Assembly: GCF_013033965.1 (NCBI RefSeq)
Contig: NZ_WQFE01000018.1
Span: 1 to 43,787 of the forward strand
Source of the DNA: Ruegeria atlantica
GTDB lineage: Bacteria; Pseudomonadota; Alphaproteobacteria; Rhodobacterales; Rhodobacteraceae
Reading direction: 5' to 3'
DNA: 43,787 nt
The position numbers and the translations under genes were made by a program. Below, piece by piece: positions 33,553-41,000 of the stretch (position 1 is its first letter; each line of letters begins with the position of its first letter). The notes under the pieces are model-generated. The model was given only the letters and a program-made list of their open reading frames with translations, was not told where the DNA came from and ran no database searches.

Positions 33553-34755
33553 TCAGTTGACCCAGGCGGGTTGCGCGATCTCGCCAACCTTCTGGTCACC
33601 CACAACCAGACGCACGCGTTCACCGTTTTGCACCTGGAACAGCTGCGCGGGTTGCGTGTTGGAGCCGTTGTTGATGAAGTTGCGCTCGTTGAAATCAAAG
33701 GTGCCGACAAGGCCCTCGTATTTCATGGTGCGGATCGCATCGGCCACGGCATTGTAGTCTGAGGCATCGCCTACCTGCTCGACCGCAGCAGCCCACATAT
33801 AGACCATGTCATAGACGGCGGCTGCCAGACTGACCGAGGGTTCGAACCCATAGGCTGCTTCCCAGCGTTCGACAAAGGCGTTGCCGGCCTCATTGTCCTG
33901 ATGCGCGTTCAGGGTGAAGGACAGCAGACCTTCGGCCTGACCTTGCGCGATCACGTCATCTAGACCGGTGGTGGCGCCGATATAGCCCACGTTCAGCAGG
34001 GCGTCGCCCGCCGGGTTTTCCTTGTATTGCGACAGGAAGGTGGTGGCGACCGCAGGCTCCAGCGCCTCCAGGTGGATCAGCGAGGGCTGCGCTTCGCGGA
34101 TCTGGCTTTGGATGCCGGTCCATTCCACGGTGTCATAGGGCACTTCCTGCACATAAACGACTTCCCAACCCGCGGCTTCGGCGGCTTCGGCCATGGACTT
34201 AGCATTGTTGATATCCCATTCGAAATCGCCATGCACGATGGCCAGACGCTTGGTTTCAAAATCATGACCGGTGGTCATCATCATGTCGAACTGGGTTTTG
34301 CCATAGTTCAGGTCGATGTCAGAAGCGTTGAAGATCGCGTTGCAGCGCATCCGCTCGGCCAGGTCGATCACACCCGCCACCGCGTCGTTGTGGATATAGG
34401 GAATGCCATAGGGGCAGAAGGCCGGGATATCCGGACCCATGCCGCCATATCCGTTGATCAGGGCGCTGACGCCACCGCGTTCGATCAGATTAGCCGCTGC
34501 CGCCGCCAGTTTGTCGGGCGTCAGGTCGCCGATGTCGAAGGTCACCACTTCGATCTGGTTGCCCAACAGGCCGCCATTAGCGTTGATCTCGCCCACGGCC
34601 AGGTTGATCGCCTGTTCCATCGTCTCGCCATCGGCAGCGAAATACCCGGTCAGCGGAATCGGCGCGCCCAGCGAGATCGTGTCGGCCATTGCCAGGGTTA
34701 CACTGGCGCCAAAGGCCATCGCACCCAGGGTAGTTTTCAGAAAAATCTTTGCCAT
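33553..34755 (-). CDS. Branched-chain-type ABC substrate-binding protein
   Basis: A 400-residue periplasmic binding protein (LivJ/AmiC-like type 1 fold). Sec signal peptide ending LAMAD, then DTISLGAPIPLTGYFAADG. Cysteines near CPYGIPY and RMRCNAIF may form a disulfide. ATG 34755 follows GGGAGGG. It heads the Liv operon. The ligand is unknown; members bind amides, urea and short amino acids. Confidence 0.9.
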   Translation of the reverse strand: MAKIFLKTTLGAMAFGASVTLAMADTISLGAPIPLTGYFAADGETMEQAINLAVGEINANGGLLGNQIEVVTFDIGDLTPDKLAAAAANLIERGGVSALINGYGGMGPDIPAFCPYGIPYIHNDAVAGVIDLAERMRCNAIFNASDIDLNYGKTQFDMMMTTGHDFETKRLAIVHGDFEWDINNAKSMAEAAEAAGWEVVYVQEVPYDTVEWTGIQSQIREAQPSLIHLEALEPAVATTFLSQYKENPAGDALLNVGYIGATTGLDDVIAQGQAEGLLSFTLNAHQDNEAGNAFVERWEAAYGFEPSVSLAAAVYDMVYMWAAAVEQVGDASDYNAVADAIRTMKYEGLVGTFDFNERNFINNGSNTQPAQLFQVQNGERVRLVVGDQKVGEIAQPAWVN

Positions 34756-35074
34756 TTATGTCCCTCCCGATTGGAACAGGTTGCGGGGGGCTCCGGTGTG
34801 GAAGGACCTTATTCTTTGACCTTTCCCAAACCCGCGATCTGCATCCCGGGCCCGTCACCCCATGAAGGATCAGCCGCATTACGCGACCGGACAGACGCCC
34901 CCGAACCACTGGAATCAGCGTCTTGAGCGGCGTTGGCATTTTTCATAGGGGCAAGTTTGTCAGCGCCTTGCCTGAAATCTCTTCAGCCAAGACCTGAGGT
35001 TTCATCGGGTGACATAGGACAGGTCAAGTTGCCACATTCCGTTCGACACTAGATGCACCGAACGGAGAGCAATC
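34756..35074. promoter_or_regulatory. Divergent promoter region of Liv operon and NTF2/SDR/ARH run
   Basis: This 319-bp spacer holds no gene. It contains CTGAA-N5-TTCAG (34972-34986), a perfect inverted repeat that fits the T-N11-A LTTR box (T34973, A34985). Next to it is GACCTGAG (34991-34998) and TTTCATCGGGTGACA (35000-35014). The last two blocks recur in the 28.4-kb divergent promoter. Confidence 0.55.
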
Positions 35075-35536
35075 ATGACTGATCAAGAGCGTAACAAGGC
35101 CACGGTGGCCGATATCTATGCCACCTGCTGGAACAAGAACGACATGGTGCGCGTTGACGAGATCTTTAACGAAGATGTACGTCACGGGCTGCTGCTGGAT
35201 GGCTGGCCGTCGGGTCGTGATGGGTTCAAAAAGCTGGTGGCTTTCTGGCGCGAAGCCTTCCCCGACATCCACGAAGACGCGATTGATCTGGTTGCGGACG
35301 GCAACACCGTGATGTCCCGTTTCCGCCTGCGCGGCACGCATACCGGCAATTTCTACGGCATCCCGGGCACGGGCCGCAAAGTCGACATCTACGGTGCCGA
35401 ATGGTTCAAGTTCGACGAGAACGGCAAAGTGACCGATTACCTTTATCACGAAGACACGCTGGGCCTGTTCTTCCAGTTGGGCGTCATGCCCCTGCCCCAT
35501 CTGAACATTGCAGGTGTTGACGGCACCGAGAAGTGA
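35075..35536 (+). CDS. SnoaL-like NTF2-fold protein
   Basis: A 153-residue protein of the SnoaL-like cyclase/isomerase type. Typical segments: ATCWNKNDMVRVDEIF, GRDGFKKLVAFWREAFPDIHEDAIDL and FRLRGTHTGNFYGIPGTGRKVDI, ending in EDTLGLFFQLGVMP. SnoaL proteins catalyse ring closure, isomerisation or hydrolysis on small molecules. AACGGAG precedes the ATG. Divergent from the Liv operon. A terminator separates it from the SDR gene. Confidence 0.85.
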   Translation: MTDQERNKATVADIYATCWNKNDMVRVDEIFNEDVRHGLLLDGWPSGRDGFKKLVAFWREAFPDIHEDAIDLVADGNTVMSRFRLRGTHTGNFYGIPGTGRKVDIYGAEWFKFDENGKVTDYLYHEDTLGLFFQLGVMPLPHLNIAGVDGTEK

Positions 35537-35570
35537 GCCCGCGCGGCAACTTCGACCCAAAGCTCAAAAC

Positions 35571-35598
35571 GGTCAGGTGCACAGGTACCTGGCCTTTT
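35571..35598 (+). terminator. Terminator after the SnoaL-like gene
   Basis: GGTCAGGT (35571-35578) pairs with ACCTGGCC (35587-35594), with one G-U pair, then TTTT. Partial read-through into the SDR gene is possible. Confidence 0.6.
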
Positions 35599-35656
35599 GG
35601 CGTTTCATTGATCCAAACCCGGGCGTGACCCGGTTATCTGCTTCAGGAGACCTGAT

Positions 35657-36442
35657 ATGGAACTGATTTCCGGCCTCGATTTCACCGGCCAGACAGTGAT
35701 GGTGACAGGCGCAAGCCGTGGCATCGGCCTTGGTGTGGCCCGCGTATTCGCGCTGCATGGGGCCGATCTGCACATCCTCTCACAAGGAGAGGAAATCCAT
35801 CAGGTCGCCCGGGATCTGGCGCAGGAAACCGGGCGCAAAGTCACGGGCTGGACCTGTGACATCACCAACAGCGCCCGCGTGAAAGAGGTGTTTTCGCAGA
35901 TCCCCGCGCTGGACGTGTTTGTGGCCAATGCTGGTCTGGAAGCCGTCACCCCGATCAGCGACCAAAGCGATGAGGCCGAGGCCCGTTTTCGCCGTGTCAT
36001 CGACATCAATGTGAATGGTACCTATCTGACCACCCGCGCTGCCGTGCCTTTGATGGGTCAAGGTGGACGGATCATCATCACTGCCTCGATCTGGGGCACC
36101 ACAGCGGAACCGGATCTCAGCGCCTATATCTCATCCAAACACGCCAATATCGGCTTCATGCGCGTTACGGCGAAAGAGCTGGGGCCAAAGGGCATCCGCG
36201 TCAACGCCGTCTGCCCCGGCTGGGTTCTGACTGGCCCCGCGCTCAACACCTTGCGCGAAATGGCGCAGGACCGGGGCGTTTCAGAAGGCGAGATCGAAGA
36301 CGAGATCAGCGCCAGCCAATCCCTGCCCGGCGTTCAGAATGCCGATGACGTTGCCTTGAGCTACCTTTACTTGGCCTCGCCCTTGGCGACAAATGTCACC
36401 GGACAGAAATTGAATGCAGATCGCGGTGCGGTCCAAGGATAA
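35657..36442 (+). CDS. Short-chain dehydrogenase/reductase
   Basis: A 261-residue classical SDR. NAD(P) motif TGASRGIGLG (about 18-27), NAG near 96-98, catalytic S in ITASIWG and YxxxK in YISSK. AGGAG precedes ATG 35657. It oxidises a hydroxyl or reduces a carbonyl of an imported compound. A 13-bp gap separates it from the ADP-ribosylglycohydrolase family gene. Confidence 0.92.
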   Translation: MELISGLDFTGQTVMVTGASRGIGLGVARVFALHGADLHILSQGEEIHQVARDLAQETGRKVTGWTCDITNSARVKEVFSQIPALDVFVANAGLEAVTPISDQSDEAEARFRRVIDINVNGTYLTTRAAVPLMGQGGRIIITASIWGTTAEPDLSAYISSKHANIGFMRVTAKELGPKGIRVNAVCPGWVLTGPALNTLREMAQDRGVSEGEIEDEISASQSLPGVQNADDVALSYLYLASPLATNVTGQKLNADRGAVQG

Positions 36443-36455
36443 TGGAGCCAAGGCG

Positions 36456-37361
36456 ATGACAACAAATCGAAATCTCGTTACCGGCGCGCTGATCGCGGAT
36501 GCTGCCTCGCTGGGGTTACATTGGCTCTATGATCAGCCCCGGATCGCCGAGCTGGGCGGTGAAAACCCCGAATTCTGCGCCACCACGGCCCAGGATTTCG
36601 ACGGCGTTCCAGCATACTTCGCACACCCGCTGAAGCAGCCTGGCGACTTAACGCAGTATGGTGAACAGTTGATGGTTCTTTTGAGTGCGCTGGCCCAGTC
36701 TGGTGGTACTTATGACCAAAAAGTCTATAACGCGGCCTTCGTGGCGCATTTCGGCTATGGCGGTACATTTGTCGGCTATATCGACCATGCTACCCGTGAA
36801 ACGCTGGAAAATCTTGCGGGTAACGCGTTGGACACGCCTTGCGGAGCAAATGACCTGCAACTGCCAGCCATCGCCAAACTGCCCGCGCTGGTGGCGGCAG
36901 GGTTGGAAGATCGCGCGTCGGATGCGATACGCACTACCAATGTATCGCATGCGGCGGATAAATACGGAGCCGTCGCCACGGCAATGCTGGTCACGGCGCG
37001 TGATGGTGGATCAGCCAGCGATATCGTCGATGCCGCGATGGCCGCAGCAGATGACGATACCCTGTCCCGACTGGAACTGGCACGTGCCTCTACCGATCGC
37101 AGCAACCAGGAACTGACCACAGAACTTGGTCTGGCATGTGAATTGGAAAGCGGCGTGCCCAGCGTATTGCACAACCTATTAACTTCGATGTCCTACAAAG
37201 ATGCCATTCGAACCAACATCCTGTCCGGCGGCGACAGTTGTGGCCGGGCCCTCCTCCTAGGTGCGGTGTGCGGAGCCTTGTACGGTGTGCCTCAGGAATG
37301 GCTGGATCGCCTAAACAACAAATCCAGAGTTCAAAGCTTAATGGACCAGTTAGGCCTTTGA
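36456..37361 (+). CDS. ADP-ribosylglycohydrolase-fold protein, J1-crystallin-like
   Basis: A 301-residue all-helical protein. The N-terminal motif is GALIADAASLGLHWLYD instead of the usual GxxxGDAxG, and the C-terminal motif is GGDSCGRALLLGAVCGALYG (258-277) instead of GGDTDT. The second Asp and Thr that bind magnesium in active ADP-ribosyl hydrolases are replaced by Cys and Gly-Arg, as in the J1-crystallin-like branch. ATG 36456 follows GGAGCC. It may act on an N-glycosidic or other bond, or have lost catalysis. Co-directional with the SDR gene. Confidence 0.8.
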   Translation: MTTNRNLVTGALIADAASLGLHWLYDQPRIAELGGENPEFCATTAQDFDGVPAYFAHPLKQPGDLTQYGEQLMVLLSALAQSGGTYDQKVYNAAFVAHFGYGGTFVGYIDHATRETLENLAGNALDTPCGANDLQLPAIAKLPALVAAGLEDRASDAIRTTNVSHAADKYGAVATAMLVTARDGGSASDIVDAAMAAADDDTLSRLELARASTDRSNQELTTELGLACELESGVPSVLHNLLTSMSYKDAIRTNILSGGDSCGRALLLGAVCGALYGVPQEWLDRLNNKSRVQSLMDQLGL

Positions 37362-37369
37362 CCTTTAGC

Positions 37370-37397
37370 GTCCGGGACCACTTGAAGGGGCCCGGAC
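37370..37397 (+). terminator. Terminator-like hairpin after the ADP-ribosylglycohydrolase-like gene
   Basis: GTCCGGG/CCCGGAC (37370-37376 with 37391-37397) with a 14-nt loop, followed by AAATCCCCTCTTCC. It lacks a clean U-run. Confidence 0.45.
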
Positions 37398-37512
37398 AAA
37401 TCCCCTCTTCCTATAGTATATTCGCGTCATCCGTTGCCTGAATTTTCCTCACGCTGATTGGCGGGGTTTGAGCTGTATATCTTGTGCGAAAACCTATGGC
37501 TCGGAGATTATG

Positions 37513-37956
37513 ATGTACCTACCAATGAAACCGGAAGACGTAGATTTTGCACTGGTCGATGCATTTCATGCAGAAGACCTTGACTGGGCAATGGAACTGC
37601 ATGAACCCGACTGCGTCACCCATGGCTTGCCGCATGAAGGCGCAAAACTTCAAGAAGGCCGTGCCGCCATTCGTGCCGGTTTTGAAAATGGCCTATTTCG
37701 TATCAAGGGCAAGATGTCTTTGATTGTGCGTCACCTGACGGTCGCAGGTGACTTGGCACTGATGCGCTCGAGTTGGAAGGTGGTGGGCAAGCTTGATGGC
37801 ACCATGCCTGTCGAAGTTGCCCATTCCGGTATTGAAGTGGTTCGCAGACAACCCGACGGCTCGTGGAAATTTGCGATTGATCACCCTTGGGGATGCAACC
37901 CCAACTCAAATGACTACTTTGCTTCACCCCCTGTTGCAGGAGAGATTTTTCGATAG
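37513..37956 (+). CDS. NTF2-like protein (DUF4440/SnoaL type)
   Basis: A 147-residue NTF2-fold protein. Segments: ALVDAFHAEDLDWAMELHEPD, ALMRSSWKVVG and WKFAIDHPWGCNPN. ATG 37513 follows GGAG with 6 bp spacing; the ATG at 37510 is close. It is 152 bp after the ADP-ribosylglycohydrolase-like gene with AT-rich spacer between, so may have its own promoter. Third NTF2-like gene of the window; little sequence likeness to the other two. Confidence 0.75.
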   Translation: MYLPMKPEDVDFALVDAFHAEDLDWAMELHEPDCVTHGLPHEGAKLQEGRAAIRAGFENGLFRIKGKMSLIVRHLTVAGDLALMRSSWKVVGKLDGTMPVEVAHSGIEVVRRQPDGSWKFAIDHPWGCNPNSNDYFASPPVAGEIFR

Positions 37957-37988
37957 GTTCTGAAGCAGTAACCATCCTTCTGTTCTAA

Positions 37989-38030
37989 TGCTGCAGCCTT
38001 TTGGAATACCTTCACCAAAGGGTTGCAGCA
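37989..38030. repeat. Long imperfect hairpin between convergent genes
   Basis: TGCTGCAGCCTTTTGG (37989-38004) pairs with CCAAAGGGTTGCAGCA (38015-38030), 14 of 16 positions matching, with a 10-nt loop. No U-run follows. It lies in the 230-bp spacer 37957-38186, which holds no other recognisable feature. It could terminate the NTF2-like and LTTR transcripts. Confidence 0.5.
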
Positions 38031-38186
38031 ATGTTACGGCTCCACTGTTTTGCACGCGTAGTATTGTTGAGGTAAGTAAGCGTTGCATCTTCGCGCCCAG
38101 CGTTTTTAAATGCTCGTGGTCGCTTGGATGTTCATTCGAGTGCGCACGGCCTCTTTCTCGCAGTGTGCCGTTCCATCGAAGCTATA

Positions 38187-39167
38187 TCAGCTGCTATTGG
38201 ATGCCTCAATGCAGGCATTAGTGTATGGCGTTTGATGACCACTGTTGTAGTCTTGAATTTCGGCACTGTTCAGCTCTATGTCGCTTCCACATGATTGAAT
38301 CACGTCACCGACAAAAAGCTCGACAGCCCGCCTGTGTAGGTTTGTCGAGCGTATTGCGAGGTAGAATGTAGAGGTCCAGTGCAACCGGTCCGGAGCCAGT
38401 TCCCGAAGTTTCCCATTCTGCAGTCTACTTTCCACAAAATGAACTGGCAGAGGTCCCAGAAAATGGCCAGTTTCAATCAGCGTCGCCATTGCCTCCATGT
38501 TGGCTACAACAGCTTTTGGATCAGTGGACTGAAGCTCTGGTGACACCAGCATGCCATATGAACGCTGACAAATCTGATAGCTTGAGATGACGTCGAAATC
38601 GATTTTATCGTCCGGCAGATCAAAAAGCGGATGATCGCGACCGCAAAAAAGCCGATGCTCTTCGTGACAAAGTTCTGTGTAGGTTAATTCGGATATTTGA
38701 TTGCGAAACGGCGCAATCGCCACGTGCAGTTCGCCAGTGATCAATTGCTGCGTCAGTTCGGTAGGTGAGGCAACGACGATTTCCAGTTGAACGTCGTTGG
38801 GGCGGTCTAGGAACCGTTTCAGCGATCTTTCAAGGTTCAAGTCTTTTAGTGTATCGACCGCGTCTGCTACCCCGATCCGCAGATCTCCGGTGGTGACGTC
38901 CCGAAGTTCCAGAAGTTCGGCATCAAAATCACGTGCGCTGCGCATGATGTCCTTGGCTTTGTGAAAGGCTATCTCTCCCCTCTCCGTGAGCCGAAATCCT
39001 CCACGCCCACGCTCGCACACCCTATAGCCAAGCGCAGTTTCCAGGTCGCGAATGCGAATGCTGATTGCAGACTGAGTGATGCCCAACGCAAATTGCGCAT
39101 CCGAAAAGCCGCCATAGTCGACTACAGCCACAAAAGTCTCAAGCAATGTGTTTCTAAGCAGCTTCAT
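38187..39167 (-). CDS. LysR-type transcriptional regulator
   Basis: A 326-residue LTTR, not GcvA-like. HTH: KLLRNTLLETFVAVVDYGGF followed by QFALGITQSAISIRIRDLE. Effector domain has ELTQQLITGELHVAIAPF. ATG 39167 with GAGGA upstream; the open frame to 39425 runs through the AT-rich promoter. Divergent from the TRAP transporter, so it is its likely regulator. Its base composition appears lower in GC than the neighbouring TRAP genes. Confidence 0.88.
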   Translation of the reverse strand: MKLLRNTLLETFVAVVDYGGFSDAQFALGITQSAISIRIRDLETALGYRVCERGRGGFRLTERGEIAFHKAKDIMRSARDFDAELLELRDVTTGDLRIGVADAVDTLKDLNLERSLKRFLDRPNDVQLEIVVASPTELTQQLITGELHVAIAPFRNQISELTYTELCHEEHRLFCGRDHPLFDLPDDKIDFDVISSYQICQRSYGMLVSPELQSTDPKAVVANMEAMATLIETGHFLGPLPVHFVESRLQNGKLRELAPDRLHWTSTFYLAIRSTNLHRRAVELFVGDVIQSCGSDIELNSAEIQDYNSGHQTPYTNACIEASNSS

Positions 39168-39211
39168 TGATCCGTCCTCTTGTGCCAACATTACATGAAA
39201 ATTTTTTATGT

Positions 39212-39228
39212 TTATATAATCAATATAA
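39212..39228. promoter_or_regulatory. Palindromic operator in the TRAP/LTTR divergent promoter
   Basis: TTATAT-AATCA-ATATAA is a perfect 17-bp inverted repeat that also fits the T-N11-A LysR box (T39213, A39225). It lies in the AT-rich 136-bp spacer between the LTTR and dctP-type gene and is the probable LTTR binding site. Confidence 0.55.
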
Positions 39229-39303
39229 TATTTTTTTGTGAAAAATTCCGTGGTGTGATCTTTCCCAGAAGTGATCGATATAGCGATATGGGAGGACATT
39301 CGC

Positions 39304-40320
39304 GTGACATTCTCTTTCAACACAATGAAGACAACGGCAGCAGCTGCCCTGTTAGGGTTGGCGCCACTCACCGCTTTAGCCGAAGACTGGAAATTCGCCA
39401 TCGAGGAAATTCCGGGCTCGATCATGGACGCCTATGCGCAGGAGTTCAAATCGCGCATCGAAGCGGCCACCGACGGTGAAGTGACCGTCACCGTCTACCC
39501 GATGGGTACACTCGGCACCCCAACCGAGACGGTCGAACAGGCCGCCGACGGTGTCATCCAGTTCACCAACGTCTCGATCGGCAACTTGGGCACCGTGGTT
39601 CCGGAAAGCCAGGTCTTCCTGCTGCCCTACTTGCTGCCGTCCGATCCGGCCGCGACCTCGAAAATGCTCAGCAGCTCGGAAACCATCTATGGCCCTCTGA
39701 ACGACGATTTTCGTAAGCGCGGTCTGGAAGTTCTGACCATGTATTCCGAAGGCCCGCAGGTCTGGACCACCAACCGCGAGATCCGCACGCCGGAAGATTT
39801 CGACAACTTCAAGATGCGCGTGATGGTCTCGCCGATCCTGGTGGAGACCTATAACAACATGGGCGCCAGCCCGACCCCGCTGCCGTTTGGCGAAGTGTTC
39901 GGCGCGCTGCAGCTGGGGGCCATTGACGGTCAAGTCAACCCGATCCCGACCATCGAAGAGATGAAGTTCTACGAGGTTACCAGCCACCTGATCTGGGCCG
40001 GCGAGCAGGAACTTGTCACCACGGTTGTGGCCGGGTCCGACTGGTTCGAAACCCTCAGCCCCGACCGTCAGAAACTGGTGCGTGACACCATGGCCGACAT
40101 GACCGGCTTCATCGACGGCGTGGTGACCGATTTCAACCAGAAACGTCTGGACATCATCAAGGAAGCCAAGCCCGATATCGGTCTGATCGTGCTGACCGAA
40201 GAAGAGCGTGACGCGTTCCGCGAGCGCAGCACCGGAACCCCGGCAGCTTATGTCGAAACCGTCGGTGACCGCGGTCAGGAACTTCTGGACGCGCTTGAGG
40301 CAGAACTGTCGGGCAACTGA
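39304..40320 (+). CDS. dctP: TRAP transporter substrate-binding protein (DctP family)
   Basis: A 338-residue periplasmic binding protein. GTG 39304 with GGAGG at 39291-39295 is chosen; the ATG at 39325 has no ribosome-binding site. Signal peptide ends TALAED. The arginine that pairs with the ligand carboxylate in TRAP binding proteins is probably R172 in NFKMRVMV, and DGQVNPI matches the family end of the binding site. Members bind organic acids, so the ligand should carry a carboxylate or similar acid. Confidence 0.92.
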   Translation: MTFSFNTMKTTAAAALLGLAPLTALAEDWKFAIEEIPGSIMDAYAQEFKSRIEAATDGEVTVTVYPMGTLGTPTETVEQAADGVIQFTNVSIGNLGTVVPESQVFLLPYLLPSDPAATSKMLSSSETIYGPLNDDFRKRGLEVLTMYSEGPQVWTTNREIRTPEDFDNFKMRVMVSPILVETYNNMGASPTPLPFGEVFGALQLGAIDGQVNPIPTIEEMKFYEVTSHLIWAGEQELVTTVVAGSDWFETLSPDRQKLVRDTMADMTGFIDGVVTDFNQKRLDIIKEAKPDIGLIVLTEEERDAFRERSTGTPAAYVETVGDRGQELLDALEAELSGN

Positions 40321-40348
40321 TCCCTCCCCCACCACTTACGCAAAACTA

Positions 40349-40371
40349 CCTCACGCGCCCTGCGCGTGAGG
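40349..40371 (+). terminator. Intercistronic hairpin between TRAP binding protein and membrane genes
   Basis: CCTCACGCGC/GCGCGTGAGG (40349-40358 with 40362-40371), a perfect 10-bp stem with a CCT loop, is followed by CATTCAAAAC. It probably stabilises the binding-protein mRNA or partly terminates. Confidence 0.7.
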
Positions 40372-40394
40372 CATTCAAAACAAGGGAGGACACC

Positions 40395-41000
40395 ATGCAA
40401 GACAGCACTGCCACTCCCTTCGGCTTTCTGGGAAAGATAGACGCCGTCATCGGACGGTTCGAAGTCTGGATCCTGGGCTGGGGGATCATCCTGATGGCCG
40501 TCAACACCATCGCCAACGTCTTTGGCCGGTACGTGTTCAACCAGTCCATCTATTTTTCCGAGGAACTGAACGAGTTCCTGATCGTAATCGTCACTTTCAT
40601 GGGGCTGGGGTATGCCACCCGCAAAGGCATCCATATCCGCATGTCCGCGATTTATGACGCGCTGCCGATCAGAATACGTAAGGGCCTGATGGTTGTGATT
40701 GCCGCCACAACCGCCGTCGTTATGGCCGTTCTGGCCTGGTACGCGCTGGAATATGTGCAGAAGGTCGCCGCACGTGGGCGGATCACCCCGGCGCTGCAAC
40801 TGCCGCTGTATCTGACCTATGTCTGGGTCGTGATCGGCCTGACGCTGGCGTCGTTCCAATATCTGCTGACCGCGATCCGCAACCTGAACTTCGCAGAGGA
40901 AGAGGTTTACGTCTCGTACCTGGAAGTCGACAGCTACGAAGATCCGGAAACCGCCGCCGCCATCAAGAAATTCGAAGACTCCACGGAGACAGACAAATGA
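40395..41000 (+). CDS. dctQ: TRAP transporter small membrane subunit (DctQ family)
   Basis: A 201-residue inner-membrane protein with four hydrophobic segments, including VWILGWGIILMAVNTIANVF and FLIVIVTFMGLGYATRKGIHI, the latter a DctQ hallmark (GxxxATRxGxHI). GGGAGG precedes ATG 40395. Its end overlaps the DctM start. A charged C-terminal tail of about 30 residues follows the last helix. Confidence 0.92.
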   Translation: MQDSTATPFGFLGKIDAVIGRFEVWILGWGIILMAVNTIANVFGRYVFNQSIYFSEELNEFLIVIVTFMGLGYATRKGIHIRMSAIYDALPIRIRKGLMVVIAATTAVVMAVLAWYALEYVQKVAARGRITPALQLPLYLTYVWVVIGLTLASFQYLLTAIRNLNFAEEEVYVSYLEVDSYEDPETAAAIKKFEDSTETDK

